Assembly (NCBI GenBank): GCA_013362315.1
Contig: JABFWL010000560.1
Span: 1 to 36,437, forward strand
Reading direction: 5' to 3'
DNA length: 36,437 bases
From: Catenulispora sp.
GTDB lineage: Bacteria > Actinomycetota > Actinomycetes > Streptomycetales > Catenulisporaceae
Position numbers and translations under genes: made by a program. Below the pieces are notes generated by a model. That model worked only from the letters and a program-made list of their open reading frames with translations, was not told the origin of the DNA and did not search any database. Positions 13,842 to 21,452 of the stretch are shown in pieces. Within the stretch, counting starts at the first letter, position 1. Each line of letters starts with the position of its first letter.

Positions 13842-15257
13842 ATGGACCTCGTGACTCGGATCGTGATCATCGGCGGCGGACCCGGCGGCTACGAGGCGGC
13901 CCTGGTGGCCTCCCGGCTCGGCGCGCAAGTCGTGCTGGTCGAGGCCGAGGGCGTGGGCGGGGCGTCGGTGCTGACCGACTGCGTGCCGTCCAAGACCCTG
14001 ATCGCGACGGCCGACGTGATGTCCTCGTACGAGTCCGCCGACGAGCTCGGCATCAGCATCGGCGGGGTGTCCGCCGGCGGCAGCTGCGTGACCGGCGTGA
14101 ACCTGGACAAGGTCAACCGCCGCGTGAAGGACCTCGCCTCGGCGCAGTCGGTGGACATCGGCGAGGCGCTGAGCAAGGCCGGCGTGCAGATCGTCACCGG
14201 CGCCGGCCGGCTGACCCCGGAACGCCAGGTCGAGGTGGAACTGCTCGACGGCACGCTGGCGGGCTACCAGGCCGACGTGATCCTGCTCGCCACCGGCGTG
14301 CGCCCGCGCGAGGTGCCCGAGGCGATGCCGGACGGCGAGCGCATCCTGAACTGGAAGCAGGTCTACAACCTCACCGAGCTCCCCCCGGAGCTGATCGTGG
14401 TCGGCTCCGGCGTCACCGGCGCCGAGTTCGCCGGCGCCTTCCAGGCCCTGGGCTCCGCGGTCACCCTGGTCTCCTCCCGCGACCGGGTGCTGCCCGGCGA
14501 GGACGCCGACGCCGCCGAGGTGCTGGAGCGGGTGTTCCGCCGCCGCGGCATGCGCGTGCTGTCCCGCTCCCGCGCGGCCTCGGCGGTCCGCGAGGGCGAC
14601 CGCGTGGTGGTGACGCTCGAGGACGGCCGCACCGTCGAGGGCTCGCACGTCCTGATGGCCGTCGGCTCCCTGCCCAACACCGAGGGCCTGGGACTGGAGG
14701 AGGCCGGCGTCACGCTGACCCGGAGCGGCCACATCGAGGTGGACCGGGTCTCCCGCACCTCGGCGCCCGGCGTCTACGCCGCCGGCGACGTCACCGGCGT
14801 CCTGCTGCTGGCCTCGGTGGCGGCGATGCAGGGCCGGATCGCGATGTACCACGCCCTGGGCGAGGCGGTGTGGCCGATCAACCTCAAGCGGGTGTCCTCC
14901 AACATCTTCACCAGCCCCGAGGTGGCCACGGTCGGCCAGACCAACGTCAACGCGCACCACGACTCCCCGGGCTTCAACGAGTACAAGCTGCCGCTGGACT
15001 CCAACCCGCGCGCGAAGATGCTCGGCTTCAAGGACGGCTTCGTGAAGCTGTTCTCCCGCAAGGGCTCCGACACCGTCGTCGGCGGCGTCGTGGTGGCGCC
15101 CCGGGCCAGCGAGCTGATCCACCCGATCACCATGGCGGTGGACCTGCACCTGACCGTGGACCAGGTGGCTTCGGTGTTCACCGTCTACCCGTCCCTGTCC
15201 GGCTCCATCGCCGAGGCCGCGCGCCGGCTGCACGCGGACGTGCGCGACGAGGACTGA
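13842..15257 (+). CDS. lpdA: LpdA-type NAD(P)H:quinone oxidoreductase flavoprotein
   Basis: A 471-residue flavoprotein disulfide reductase-fold protein. FAD-binding GGGPGGYEA (11-19), NAD-binding GSGVTGAEFAGAF, the second FAD motif VYAAGDVTG, and a C-terminal dimerisation domain ending YPSLSGSIAEAARRL are present. Only one Cys of the redox pair survives: the site reads GGASVLTDCVPSK, with Ser42 where lipoamide dehydrogenase has Cys and Cys47 retained. This is the pattern of M. tuberculosis LpdA (Rv3303c), an NAD(P)H quinone reductase with no lipoamide activity, and the sequence matches it closely along its length. Start ATG 13842 gives MDLVTRIVIIGG; GTG at 13851 (MTRIVII) matches the Mtb start and may be right. 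Confidence 0.92.
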   Translation: MDLVTRIVIIGGGPGGYEAALVASRLGAQVVLVEAEGVGGASVLTDCVPSKTLIATADVMSSYESADELGISIGGVSAGGSCVTGVNLDKVNRRVKDLASAQSVDIGEALSKAGVQIVTGAGRLTPERQVEVELLDGTLAGYQADVILLATGVRPREVPEAMPDGERILNWKQVYNLTELPPELIVVGSGVTGAEFAGAFQALGSAVTLVSSRDRVLPGEDADAAEVLERVFRRRGMRVLSRSRAASAVREGDRVVVTLEDGRTVEGSHVLMAVGSLPNTEGLGLEEAGVTLTRSGHIEVDRVSRTSAPGVYAAGDVTGVLLLASVAAMQGRIAMYHALGEAVWPINLKRVSSNIFTSPEVATVGQTNVNAHHDSPGFNEYKLPLDSNPRAKMLGFKDGFVKLFSRKGSDTVVGGVVVAPRASELIHPITMAVDLHLTVDQVASVFTVYPSLSGSIAEAARRLHADVRDED

Positions 15258-15305
15258 CTTGTCGAGCCGCTGAGAACACGCCAGGATGGCCGTTCCGGAC
15301 CCGGT

Positions 15306-15317
15306 TACCGGTCGGTA
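15306..15317. promoter_or_regulatory. TACCG-N2-CGGTA dyad, candidate operator
   Basis: TACCGGTCGGTA is an inverted repeat of TACCG with a 2-nt centre, 30 bp upstream of the DUF6215-like gene. The same TACCG-N2-CGGTA form occurs at 26983-26994 upstream of another membrane protein. Short GC-rich dyads of this kind are typical of TetR-family operators. No TetR gene is present in the window. Confidence 0.35.
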
Positions 15318-15347
15318 TCCCGCGCCGGTCGACAGCTTGGGGGGCTC

Positions 15348-15914
15348 GTGAACATCTCGCGCCGCAGCACACTGATCCAGGCGGGCGCCGCCCTGGCGAT
15401 CGGCGGGATCGGCCTGGCGGCGGTGGTGTACTGGAGCCAGTCGGCCACCGAGAAGTCGGATTCCTGCAAGCCGGCCAGCAAGGCCGCCGAGGACGTCACC
15501 GGCTCGGTGCTGTGCAAGGCCCTGCGCGACGCCGACCTGCCCAAGCTGCTCGGCATCCCCGGCGCCCGGACGGCCTTCGGCGGCGCGATGGCGCAGCCGG
15601 TCCAGGGCGGCGAACCGTCGATCCATGTGGCTTACGTCGCGGGTCAGTACACGGTCATCGTGGCCACCCACAAGCCGGGTTCGGTAAAGGAAACCGAGAA
15701 GCTCGCCGGACATGCGGCGACTCTGGTGACCGGAACGTCCAGCGGCAAGGAGTTGTACAACCTCGCGGTGGACTATGACGCCGCCGGGACGGGGTTCTAT
15801 ACCGTGGACGTGCTGATGACCGACGGCACCCCCATGACCAAGGACACGGCCGCTCAGTTCGAGCGCACGGTGGCCGCGAAGGTACTGCCGACGCTGCCGG
15901 AGTGGCGAAGCTAA
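15348..15914 (+). CDS. Membrane-anchored extracytoplasmic protein, DUF6215-like
   Basis: A 188-residue protein with one N-terminal hydrophobic helix (about 9-30) and an extracytoplasmic part. It has a C40...C56 pair (SCKPASK, SVLCKAL), DLPKLLGIP, and an ending VLPTLPEW. This pattern matches, from memory, the Streptomyces DUF6215 family. GTG at 15348 follows GGGGGG by 3 nt. Function is unknown. It sits alone between lpdA and a bidirectional terminator, with a possible operator 30 bp upstream. Confidence 0.72.
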   Translation: MNISRRSTLIQAGAALAIGGIGLAAVVYWSQSATEKSDSCKPASKAAEDVTGSVLCKALRDADLPKLLGIPGARTAFGGAMAQPVQGGEPSIHVAYVAGQYTVIVATHKPGSVKETEKLAGHAATLVTGTSSGKELYNLAVDYDAAGTGFYTVDVLMTDGTPMTKDTAAQFERTVAAKVLPTLPEWRS

Positions 15915-15929
15915 CCGCCTCTCCAGCGA

Positions 15930-15961
15930 AGCGGCGGGCGGTATGAACACCGACCGCCGCT
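15930..15961. terminator. Bidirectional terminator between convergent genes
   Basis: AGCGGCGGGCGGT (15930-15942) pairs with ACCGACCGCCGCT (15949-15961), 12 of 13 pairs, with a 6-nt loop. It lies between the DUF6215-like gene stop (15914) and the stop of the surface-protein gene (15984) on the other strand. Confidence 0.8.
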
Positions 15962-15983
15962 CGCCTAACAGACCTCTTGAGGA

Positions 15984-16772
15984 TCAGGCCTTCCCACGCG
16001 CTATCGCGTAACGCCGCAGCGCGAACCCGCCGCCGCCCAGCGCGATAGCCCCAGCGGCGATGTACAGCACGCTGCCGTCCACGCCGGTGTGCGCCAGGCT
16101 GCCCGTGGACGACGACGTCGTCGGGCTGCCGCTCGGAGCCGGGCTGGTCGGCGAACCGCCGGTGCTACCGCCGGTGCCCCCGCCCGTCCCTCCGGTGGTG
16201 CCGCCCGTCCCGCCCGGGGTGCCGCCGGTCGTCGCGCCGGTCGCGCTGACGCTGCTGCTCGCCGGGCTGCTGGGGGAGCTCGAGCTGTGGCTGCCGCTCG
16301 GCTTCGTAGGGCTGGAGCTGCTGCTACTGCTGCTCGACGACGGGCTCGTCGCGGGCGCGCCGCAGTCCACCCAGAACACCTTCTGCTTCGCGGCGCCGTG
16401 TTCGCCCTCGAAGTTCCAGAAGAGCTTGTAGTGCCCGTCCGGCAGAGTGATCGGGGTCGTCGCGCCGTTGCCGTCCTTCAGCACGATGTCGCCGTCGGCG
16501 GCCTTCGTGTCCACGGGCTTGGTCGGCGCCTGGGTGTCGATCTCCCAGTGCACCTTCTGCAGCGTGTCGAAGTTGAAGGCGTCCAGGTAGAACTTGCACA
16601 CGTGCGGCTGGTTGTCCTGCTCCGGCTCCGGTGCGCCGACGCGGTGGATCTTCACGTCGCCGTTGTCGCCGGGCGGGTTCGCGAACGCGGTCCCGGCCAT
16701 CGCCGTCGGCAGCGCGACGGCCGCGATCGCCGCCGCTGTGCGCAGGCCTGTGCGTATTCGGATGTTGCTCAC
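15984..16772 (-). CDS. Surface protein with LAHTG sorting signal
   Basis: A 262-residue exported protein. It has a Sec signal peptide with likely cleavage after AFA (near 32), a globular part (about 35-150) with two Cys (HVCKFY and WVDCG), a Ser run and a Gly/Thr repeat linker (GGTGGTTGGTGGGTGGSTGG), then LAHTG at 226-230, a helix (about 234-251) and a basic end (RRYAIARGKA). LAXTG is the sorting motif of actinobacterial class E sortases, so the protein is probably linked to the cell wall. The GTG start at 16772 is chosen because the signal peptide begins there and AAGGGGA precedes it; the frame is open upstream to 16874. No sortase gene is present in the window. Confidence 0.85.
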   Translation of the reverse strand: MSNIRIRTGLRTAAAIAAVALPTAMAGTAFANPPGDNGDVKIHRVGAPEPEQDNQPHVCKFYLDAFNFDTLQKVHWEIDTQAPTKPVDTKAADGDIVLKDGNGATTPITLPDGHYKLFWNFEGEHGAAKQKVFWVDCGAPATSPSSSSSSSSSSPTKPSGSHSSSSPSSPASSSVSATGATTGGTPGGTGGTTGGTGGGTGGSTGGSPTSPAPSGSPTTSSSTGSLAHTGVDGSVLYIAAGAIALGGGGFALRRYAIARGKA

Positions 16773-16776
16773 GGGA

Positions 16777-16822
16777 GGTCCCCTTGTGACGAGACTGCGA
16801 AGGACAGATTCGCGCGGGGACC
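16777..16822 (-). promoter_or_regulatory. Leader inverted repeat that could mask the ribosome-binding site
   Basis: In the mRNA of the LAHTG gene, GGTCCCC (from 16816-16822) can pair with GGGGACC (from 16777-16783), 7 bp with a 32-nt loop. The second arm contains the AAGGGGA ribosome-binding site next to the GTG. Pairing would hide it. Seen as a repeat; control is speculative. Confidence 0.3.
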
Positions 16823-16894
16823 ATCCCTTCCCTACGCTCGCCTGCACGCTACCGAGGCGCCACAGCGACGGCATACAGCGAAAACACGAATATT

Positions 16895-16932
16895 GGCGTA
16901 GACGGCCGACACCCGTGCCGGTCGCCTACGCC
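16895..16932 (-). terminator. Hairpin after the Gly-rich secreted protein gene
   Basis: GGCGTAG (16895-16901) pairs with CTACGCC (16926-16932). CGGC/GCCG (16903-16906 with 16917-16920) extends it after a small internal loop. It starts 24 bases past the stop at 16956, reading the minus strand. Confidence 0.5.
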
Positions 16933-16955
16933 GATTGGTAAATCCTTGCGAACGG

Positions 16956-18410
16956 CTACCAGTCGCCGCCGCCCCCGCCCCAGTCTCCGCCGCCACCCCA
17001 GTCTCCGCCGCCGTCCCCGCCGGAGTCGCCGCCACCCCAGTCGCCGCCTCCGCCGAAGTCGCCCCAGCCTCCGCCGTCCCCGCCGCCGGCATCGCCGCCT
17101 CCGCCGCCGTCGCCCCAGCCGCCGCCGTCCGGTCCGCCGCCGTCGCCGTAGTAGTTGTTCTCGACGTACGTGTTGCCGCCGAAGCCGCCGAACCCGCCGA
17201 GCATCGACCCCATCAGCGTCCCCACCATCACCGCGCCCAGCACGTCCCCGCCGAAGTACCCGCCGGCCCACGGTCCGTACGCCGGCCCGGCGTTGTAGTA
17301 CGGCTGCGGCCCGTACGCGGTGTCGACGTGCCGCACCTGCGGCTCGAGCCCGTCGCCCACCCGCGTCATGTCCATCGCGCAGGCCGGCACCGCACGCGCC
17401 GCACCGCCTGGCGGCGCCCACGTCACGTCGCCCACCGACGGCCCGTGCCGCGGGTCGAAGAAGCACGGCGGCCGCCGCTCCGGCAGCGGCGTGTTCTTAC
17501 GCCGGGCGTCCAGCGTGGCCAGCGCGAAGCGGCCGTCCTCCAGCGCCTCGGTGACGTTCTTCACGTCCTCCGGCCGCCGCGCCGCCGCGGCCGCCTGCTT
17601 CGCCGCCTCGTACTGGTCCAGCGCCTTGCTGTAGTCACGGCGCATGTCGTCGGTCGCCTGCGGATCGGTGGGGGAGAAGTCCAACTCGTCCAGCACCTCG
17701 CCATAGGCGGTGATGTCCTCGTCCACCGCCTTCTTCAGCCCGGCCAGCTCGGCGTCCCGCTTCGCCTGGGCCCGCTTCTTCTTGCGGTTGTTCACCACCA
17801 GGAACGCGCCGCCGCCCGCGGCCGCCAGCACCGCCACGCCGATCAGGACGCCGACCGCGCCGCCGCCGCTGGAGTTCGACGTCGACTTCGGCTTCACCCG
17901 GCCGTCGGCGAGGATCGCCGAGTCGGCGGAGGAGATGAAGGTCGACAGGACCGTGTTCAGGTCCCCGCCGCTGCCGGAGGCGGCTGCGGCGGCCAGGTTA
18001 TTGGCTTGCCCAGTGCGCAGATCACCAGAGAAGTCCCGCGCCTGGAACCGAGTTCCCAGGCTCACTGCTACAACGCCGTTCTTCCCGATCTTGTTGTTCA
18101 GCTGTTGGAACAGCGTGTTCTGATGGAACGTCGGATTGTCCGGCAACACCGCCACGAACAACGGCACCCCGGAACGCATGCCCTTGATCTGCGATACCAG
18201 CGCGTCGATCTGCGACGACGACAGCTGACCAGGAGCCTCCGGGTCGACGTATACCGGCTTGTCCTTCAACGCCGCGGCGACCGAATCGATGCTCGACGCC
18301 GCATGCGCGGGCTGTGACCCGAACGTGAGAGCGGACAGAAGGAAAGCGACACTCGCAAGCAGGACGCTGACAGCCCTACTTCCCCGGCGAGCCGCTACAA
18401 CTAGATCCAT
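16956..18410 (-). CDS. Membrane-anchored secreted protein with Gly/Asp/Trp-rich tail (TPM-like)
   Basis: A 484-residue protein. It has a signal peptide (1-38, cleavage near AHA-A), an extracytoplasmic domain (about 40-170), a helix (about 185-207) followed by basic NNRKKKRAQAKRD, a helical cytoplasmic part (about 215-330) and a low-complexity end of GGGDWGGG-type repeats from about 420. The layout resembles TPM-domain proteins (signal, TPM_phosphatase-like domain, helix, Gly-rich tail), but I cannot confirm the domain by eye. The ATG start has only weak ribosome-binding sequence. It lies downstream of the acyl-CoA carboxylase gene on the same strand, but a terminator and repeat array separate them, so it is probably transcribed alone. 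Function unknown. Confidence 0.75.
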   Translation of the reverse strand: MDLVVAARRGSRAVSVLLASVAFLLSALTFGSQPAHAASSIDSVAAALKDKPVYVDPEAPGQLSSSQIDALVSQIKGMRSGVPLFVAVLPDNPTFHQNTLFQQLNNKIGKNGVVAVSLGTRFQARDFSGDLRTGQANNLAAAAASGSGGDLNTVLSTFISSADSAILADGRVKPKSTSNSSGGGAVGVLIGVAVLAAAGGGAFLVVNNRKKKRAQAKRDAELAGLKKAVDEDITAYGEVLDELDFSPTDPQATDDMRRDYSKALDQYEAAKQAAAAARRPEDVKNVTEALEDGRFALATLDARRKNTPLPERRPPCFFDPRHGPSVGDVTWAPPGGAARAVPACAMDMTRVGDGLEPQVRHVDTAYGPQPYYNAGPAYGPWAGGYFGGDVLGAVMVGTLMGSMLGGFGGFGGNTYVENNYYGDGGGPDGGGWGDGGGGGDAGGGDGGGWGDFGGGGDWGGGDSGGDGGGDWGGGGDWGGGGGDW

Positions 18411-18440
18411 ATCCCGAGGCTAGCCGAAGTCAAAAGCGAA

Positions 18441-18472
18441 GGCCCGCGCCACGGACACTCATGACGCGGGCC
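18441..18472 (-). terminator. Terminator between the carboxylase and TPM-like genes
   Basis: GGCCCGCG (18441-18448) pairs with CGCGGGCC (18465-18472), with a 16-nt loop whose CA/TG ends can pair after one mismatch. It is about 140 bases past the carboxylase stop, beyond the tandem array, and 30 bases before the start of the TPM-like gene. Confidence 0.6.
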
Positions 18473-18510
18473 GAACAGCGGTCCTGCAGCTCAGTCGTTG
18501 ATCTGTACTA

Positions 18511-18610
18511 CCTACTTCAAACCAATGCCGCCTACTTCAAACCAATGCCGCCTACTTCAAGTCAATGCCGCCTACTTCAAGTCAATGCTGCCTACTTCAA
18601 GCCTGCACTG
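18511..18610. repeat. Five tandem 20-bp units after the carboxylase gene
   Basis: The unit CCTACTTCAAACCAATGCCG repeats at exactly 20-bp steps from 18511. Units 1 and 2 are identical, units 3 and 4 read GTCAATGCCG and GTCAATGCTG in the second half, and unit 5 (18591-18610) keeps CCTACTTCAA but has GCCTGCACTG. Near copies of CCTGCAGCTCAG plus TTGATCT flank the array (18483-18504 and 18602-18625); the right one is the true 3' end of the carboxylase gene, including its stop codon. There are no unique spacers, so it is not a CRISPR array. Confidence 0.9.
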
Positions 18611-18611
18611 C

Positions 18612-20390
18612 TCAGTCTTTGATCTCGCACAGTACGGTCCCGGCCGTGACCGTCGCCCCGATCTCCGCCGCGATCGACGTCACCGTCCCGGCCTTGTGCG
18701 CGTTGATCGGCTGCTCCATCTTCATCGCCTCGAGCACCACGACCAGGTCCCCGGCCCCCACCTCCTGGCCGTCCTCCACCGCCACCTTCACGATCGTGCC
18801 CTGCATCGGCGCGGTCAGCGAGTCCCCGGACACGGCGGCGCCGCCTCCGCCGGCCTTCTTCGCGCCCCGCTTCGGAGCCGCCTTGCCGCCGCGCGCGCCT
18901 CCGCCGGCCGCCGACACCCCCAGCTCCGCCGGCAGCGTCACCTCCAGCCGCTTCCCGCCCACCTCGACCGTGACCGTCGTCCGCTCGGCGGCCTCCGCGC
19001 CCGCGGCCGCGCCGGCGGTGCCGGCGTACGGCGGGATCTGGTTGTCGAACTCCGTCTCGATCCACCGCGTGTGCACCGAGAACGGCTGCGCCGGATCCTC
19101 AGGCGTGAACGCCGGGTCGCTCATCACCGCGACGTGGAACGTCAGCGCGGTCGGCATGCCGTCGATCTCGAACTCGGCCAGCGCCCGGCGGGCCCGCTCC
19201 ACGGCCTGCTTCCGGTCCCGGCCGCTGACGATCAGCTTGGCCAGCAGCGAGTCGAAGTTCTGGCCGATCTCGGCGCCCTGCTCGATGCCGGAGTCCAGGC
19301 GCACGCCCGGGCCGGACGGCGGCCGCCAGGTGGTGACCGCGCCGGGGGCGGGCAGGAAGCCGCGGCCCGGGTCCTCGCCGTTGATGCGGAACTCGAAGGA
19401 GTGGCCGCGGATCTGCGGGTCGCCGTAGCCCAACTCCTCGCCGTCGGCGATCCGGAACATCTCCCGGACCAGGTCGATGCCGGTGACCTCCTCGGTGACC
19501 GGGTGCTCGACCTGCAGGCGGGTGTTCACCTCCAGGAAGGAGATGGTGCCGTCCTGCCCGACCAGGAACTCGCAGGTGCCGGCGCCGACGTAGCCGGCCT
19601 CCTTCAGGATCGCCTTCGACGCCCGGTACAGCTCGGCCACCTGCTCCTCGGACAGGAACGGCGCCGGGGCCTCCTCGACCAGCTTCTGGTGCCGCCGCTG
19701 CAGCGAGCAGTCGCGGGTCGACACCACCACCACGTTCCCGTGCTGGTCGGCCAGGCACTGGGTCTCCACGTGCCGGGGCCGGTCCAGGTAGCGCTCCACG
19801 AAGCACTCGCCGCGGCCGAACGCGGTCACCGCCTCGCGCACCGCCGACTCGTACAGCTCGGGGATCTCCTCCAGCGTCCGCGCCACCTTCAGGCCGCGCC
19901 CGCCGCCGCCGAACGCCGCCTTGATCGCCACCGGCAGGCCGTTCTCGCGGGCGAACGCCACGACCTCCTCGGCCCCGGAGACCGGGTCGGGCGTGCCGGC
20001 CACCAGCGGGGCGCCCGCGCGCTGCGCGATGTGGCGGGCCGCCACCTTGTCGCCGAGCGCGGTGATCGCCGCCGGCGGCGGGCCGATCCAGGTCAGCCCG
20101 GCGTCCAGCACCGCCTGGGCGAACTGCGCGTTCTCGGACAGGAACCCGTAGCCGGGGTGCACCGCGTCGGCGCCGGAGTCGGCGGCGGCCTTCAGCAGCT
20201 TGTCGATGACCAGGTAGGACTCGCCCGGGGTGGACCCGCCCAGCGCGTACGCCTCGTCGGCGACCCGCACGTGCAGCGCGTCCCGGTCCGGGTCGGCGTA
20301 GACCGCGACCGAGCCGATGCCGGCGTCCTTGCAGGCGCGGGCGACCCGGACGGCGATCTCGCCACGGTTGGCGATCAGAACCTTGCGCAC
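18612..20390 (-). CDS. accA2: Acyl-CoA carboxylase alpha subunit (biotin carboxylase + BCCP)
   Basis: A 592-residue protein. In order: biotin carboxylase N domain (1-110, starting [14 protein letters not shown]), ATP-grasp (about 115-315, with the Gly-rich loop AAFGGGGRG and [14 protein letters not shown]), biotin carboxylase C domain (about 335-440), an Ala/Gly/Lys-rich linker, and the biotinyl carrier domain (about 525-592) with biotinylated Lys557 in EAMKMEQP. It carboxylates its own biotin with bicarbonate and ATP, then serves a beta subunit such as PccB at 29919. The GTG at 20390 is chosen over the longer frame because homologues begin with (V/M)RKVLIANRG and AAGGGA precedes it. Length equals the 590-residue S. 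coelicolor AccA2. Confidence 0.95.
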   Translation of the reverse strand: MRKVLIANRGEIAVRVARACKDAGIGSVAVYADPDRDALHVRVADEAYALGGSTPGESYLVIDKLLKAAADSGADAVHPGYGFLSENAQFAQAVLDAGLTWIGPPPAAITALGDKVAARHIAQRAGAPLVAGTPDPVSGAEEVVAFARENGLPVAIKAAFGGGGRGLKVARTLEEIPELYESAVREAVTAFGRGECFVERYLDRPRHVETQCLADQHGNVVVVSTRDCSLQRRHQKLVEEAPAPFLSEEQVAELYRASKAILKEAGYVGAGTCEFLVGQDGTISFLEVNTRLQVEHPVTEEVTGIDLVREMFRIADGEELGYGDPQIRGHSFEFRINGEDPGRGFLPAPGAVTTWRPPSGPGVRLDSGIEQGAEIGQNFDSLLAKLIVSGRDRKQAVERARRALAEFEIDGMPTALTFHVAVMSDPAFTPEDPAQPFSVHTRWIETEFDNQIPPYAGTAGAAAGAEAAERTTVTVEVGGKRLEVTLPAELGVSAAGGGARGGKAAPKRGAKKAGGGGAAVSGDSLTAPMQGTIVKVAVEDGQEVGAGDLVVVLEAMKMEQPINAHKAGTVTSIAAEIGATVTAGTVLCEIKD

Positions 20391-20512
20391 AGCCGCAATC
20401 CCTTCCCAGTGGGTGACGATTCGCAGTTTAGGGCCGCACGCATGAAGCCACCTCATGATGCGGACGTGGTTCGCGCCACTTGTTCGGCGTCCGGAGTACC
20501 GCGCCAGTACTG

Positions 20513-20524
20513 GCCTCTACTACC
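20513..20524. promoter_or_regulatory. 12-bp palindrome in the accA2/rhomboid divergent gap
   Basis: GCCAGTACTGGC is a perfect 12-bp palindrome at 20513-20524 in the 256-bp region between the divergent carboxylase and rhomboid genes. An AGTAC copy 11 bp upstream (20505-20509) repeats its core. A repressor site for acyl-CoA metabolism is possible, but no known consensus is recognised. Confidence 0.3.
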
Positions 20525-20646
20525 GGGTGCACCTTTCGGACCTGTGTCGAAGCCTCTTTTCTCCCTCTCAAGGTGGATGCGTCCTCGAACAGCGAGGGCT
20601 AGGCTTTCCCTGACGCGATACAACGCGAAAACCATTGGGGGACTCG

Positions 20647-21426
20647 ATGAGCGGCGAAGGCTCCTGGGACGGCCGCAGCGCCGAGGCGGTCTTGTACGAG
20701 GCGCGCAAGGCGCTGTACGTGATGGTCGGCTTCATCGCCGTCATCTGGGCGGCGCAGGTGGTGAACAGCGCCCTGGACTACCGGCTGTCCAACCACTTCG
20801 GCATCGTCCCGCGCAGCGTCGGCCACCTCGGCGACATCTTCTCCGCCCCGTTCCTGCACTACAGCTGGCAGCACATAGAGAGCAACAGCGGGCCGCTGTT
20901 CGTCTTCGGGTTCCTGGCCGCCTACCGCGGCGTCCGCAAGTTCCTGATGGTCACCCTGGTCATCGTCTGCAGCAGCGGCCTGATGGTCTGGTTCGCGCAG
21001 GGCAACTCCAACACCGTCGGCGCCTCCGGGCTGGTCTACGGCTACTTCGCCTACGTCGTGGTCAAGGGCCTGTTCGACCGGCATCTGGTGGACGTGCTGA
21101 TCGGCTGCGTGATGGCGCTGTCCTACGCCTACCTGCTCACCGCCGCGCTGCCCGGCGTGCCGCACGTGTCCTGGCTCGGCCACCTCGGCGGCGCGATCGG
21201 CGGGGTGCTGGCCGGGTGGCTGCTGCGCGAGCGCGGTGCCGCGGCCTTCGGCGCGCGCGAGGAGCAGGCGATCGGCGCCGGCGAGCGCGGCCTGGGGGAC
21301 ACCGCGATCCTGCCGCCCGCCTCGTCTACGCCGGTTGCCGGTGGCCGGAAATCGGCCAAGGGCGGTAGTCTCCCGGGCAGCCCGCGCTCCGACCTTCTGA
21401 AGGAACTGGACGACCTCGGGCTGTAG
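20647..21426 (+). CDS. Rhomboid-family intramembrane serine protease
   Basis: A 259-residue membrane protein with six or so helices. The rhomboid catalytic pair is present: Ser127 in GASG and His179 in GHLGG. HxxxN (His76-Asn80) in the second helix supplies the oxyanion site. A hydrophilic tail of about 60 residues (Ala/Gly/Arg-rich, ending DLLKELDDLGL) extends into the cytoplasm. ATG at 20647 follows GGGGGA by 4 nt and gives MSGEGSWDG; a TTG further upstream is unlikely. It would cut single-pass membrane proteins. The membrane-anchored protein encoded 26 bp downstream is a possible but untested substrate. Confidence 0.88.
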   Translation: MSGEGSWDGRSAEAVLYEARKALYVMVGFIAVIWAAQVVNSALDYRLSNHFGIVPRSVGHLGDIFSAPFLHYSWQHIESNSGPLFVFGFLAAYRGVRKFLMVTLVIVCSSGLMVWFAQGNSNTVGASGLVYGYFAYVVVKGLFDRHLVDVLIGCVMALSYAYLLTAALPGVPHVSWLGHLGGAIGGVLAGWLLRERGAAAFGAREEQAIGAGERGLGDTAILPPASSTPVAGGRKSAKGGSLPGSPRSDLLKELDDLGL

Positions 21427-21452
21427 GTTCGCCAGAGAAGCATGGGTGGGGT

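Noticed and set aside
13809-15950. A 713-residue minus-strand reading frame across lpdA
   Set aside because: It is antisense to a clear flavoprotein gene and is His/Arg/Gly/Ala-rich. This is the typical shadow of a GC-rich gene.
18511-18610. CRISPR array
   Set aside because: Units are contiguous 20-bp repeats without spacers, and no cas genes are present.
18612-20456. Longer accA2 starting at 20456
   Set aside because: Biotin carboxylases of this type begin at RKVLIANRG; 22 added residues have no counterpart, and a ribosome-binding site precedes GTG 20390.
18498-21368. A 956-residue plus-strand frame across accA2 and the repeat array
   Set aside because: It is antisense to the carboxylase, crosses a 20-bp repeat that is not a multiple of three, and has no domain.
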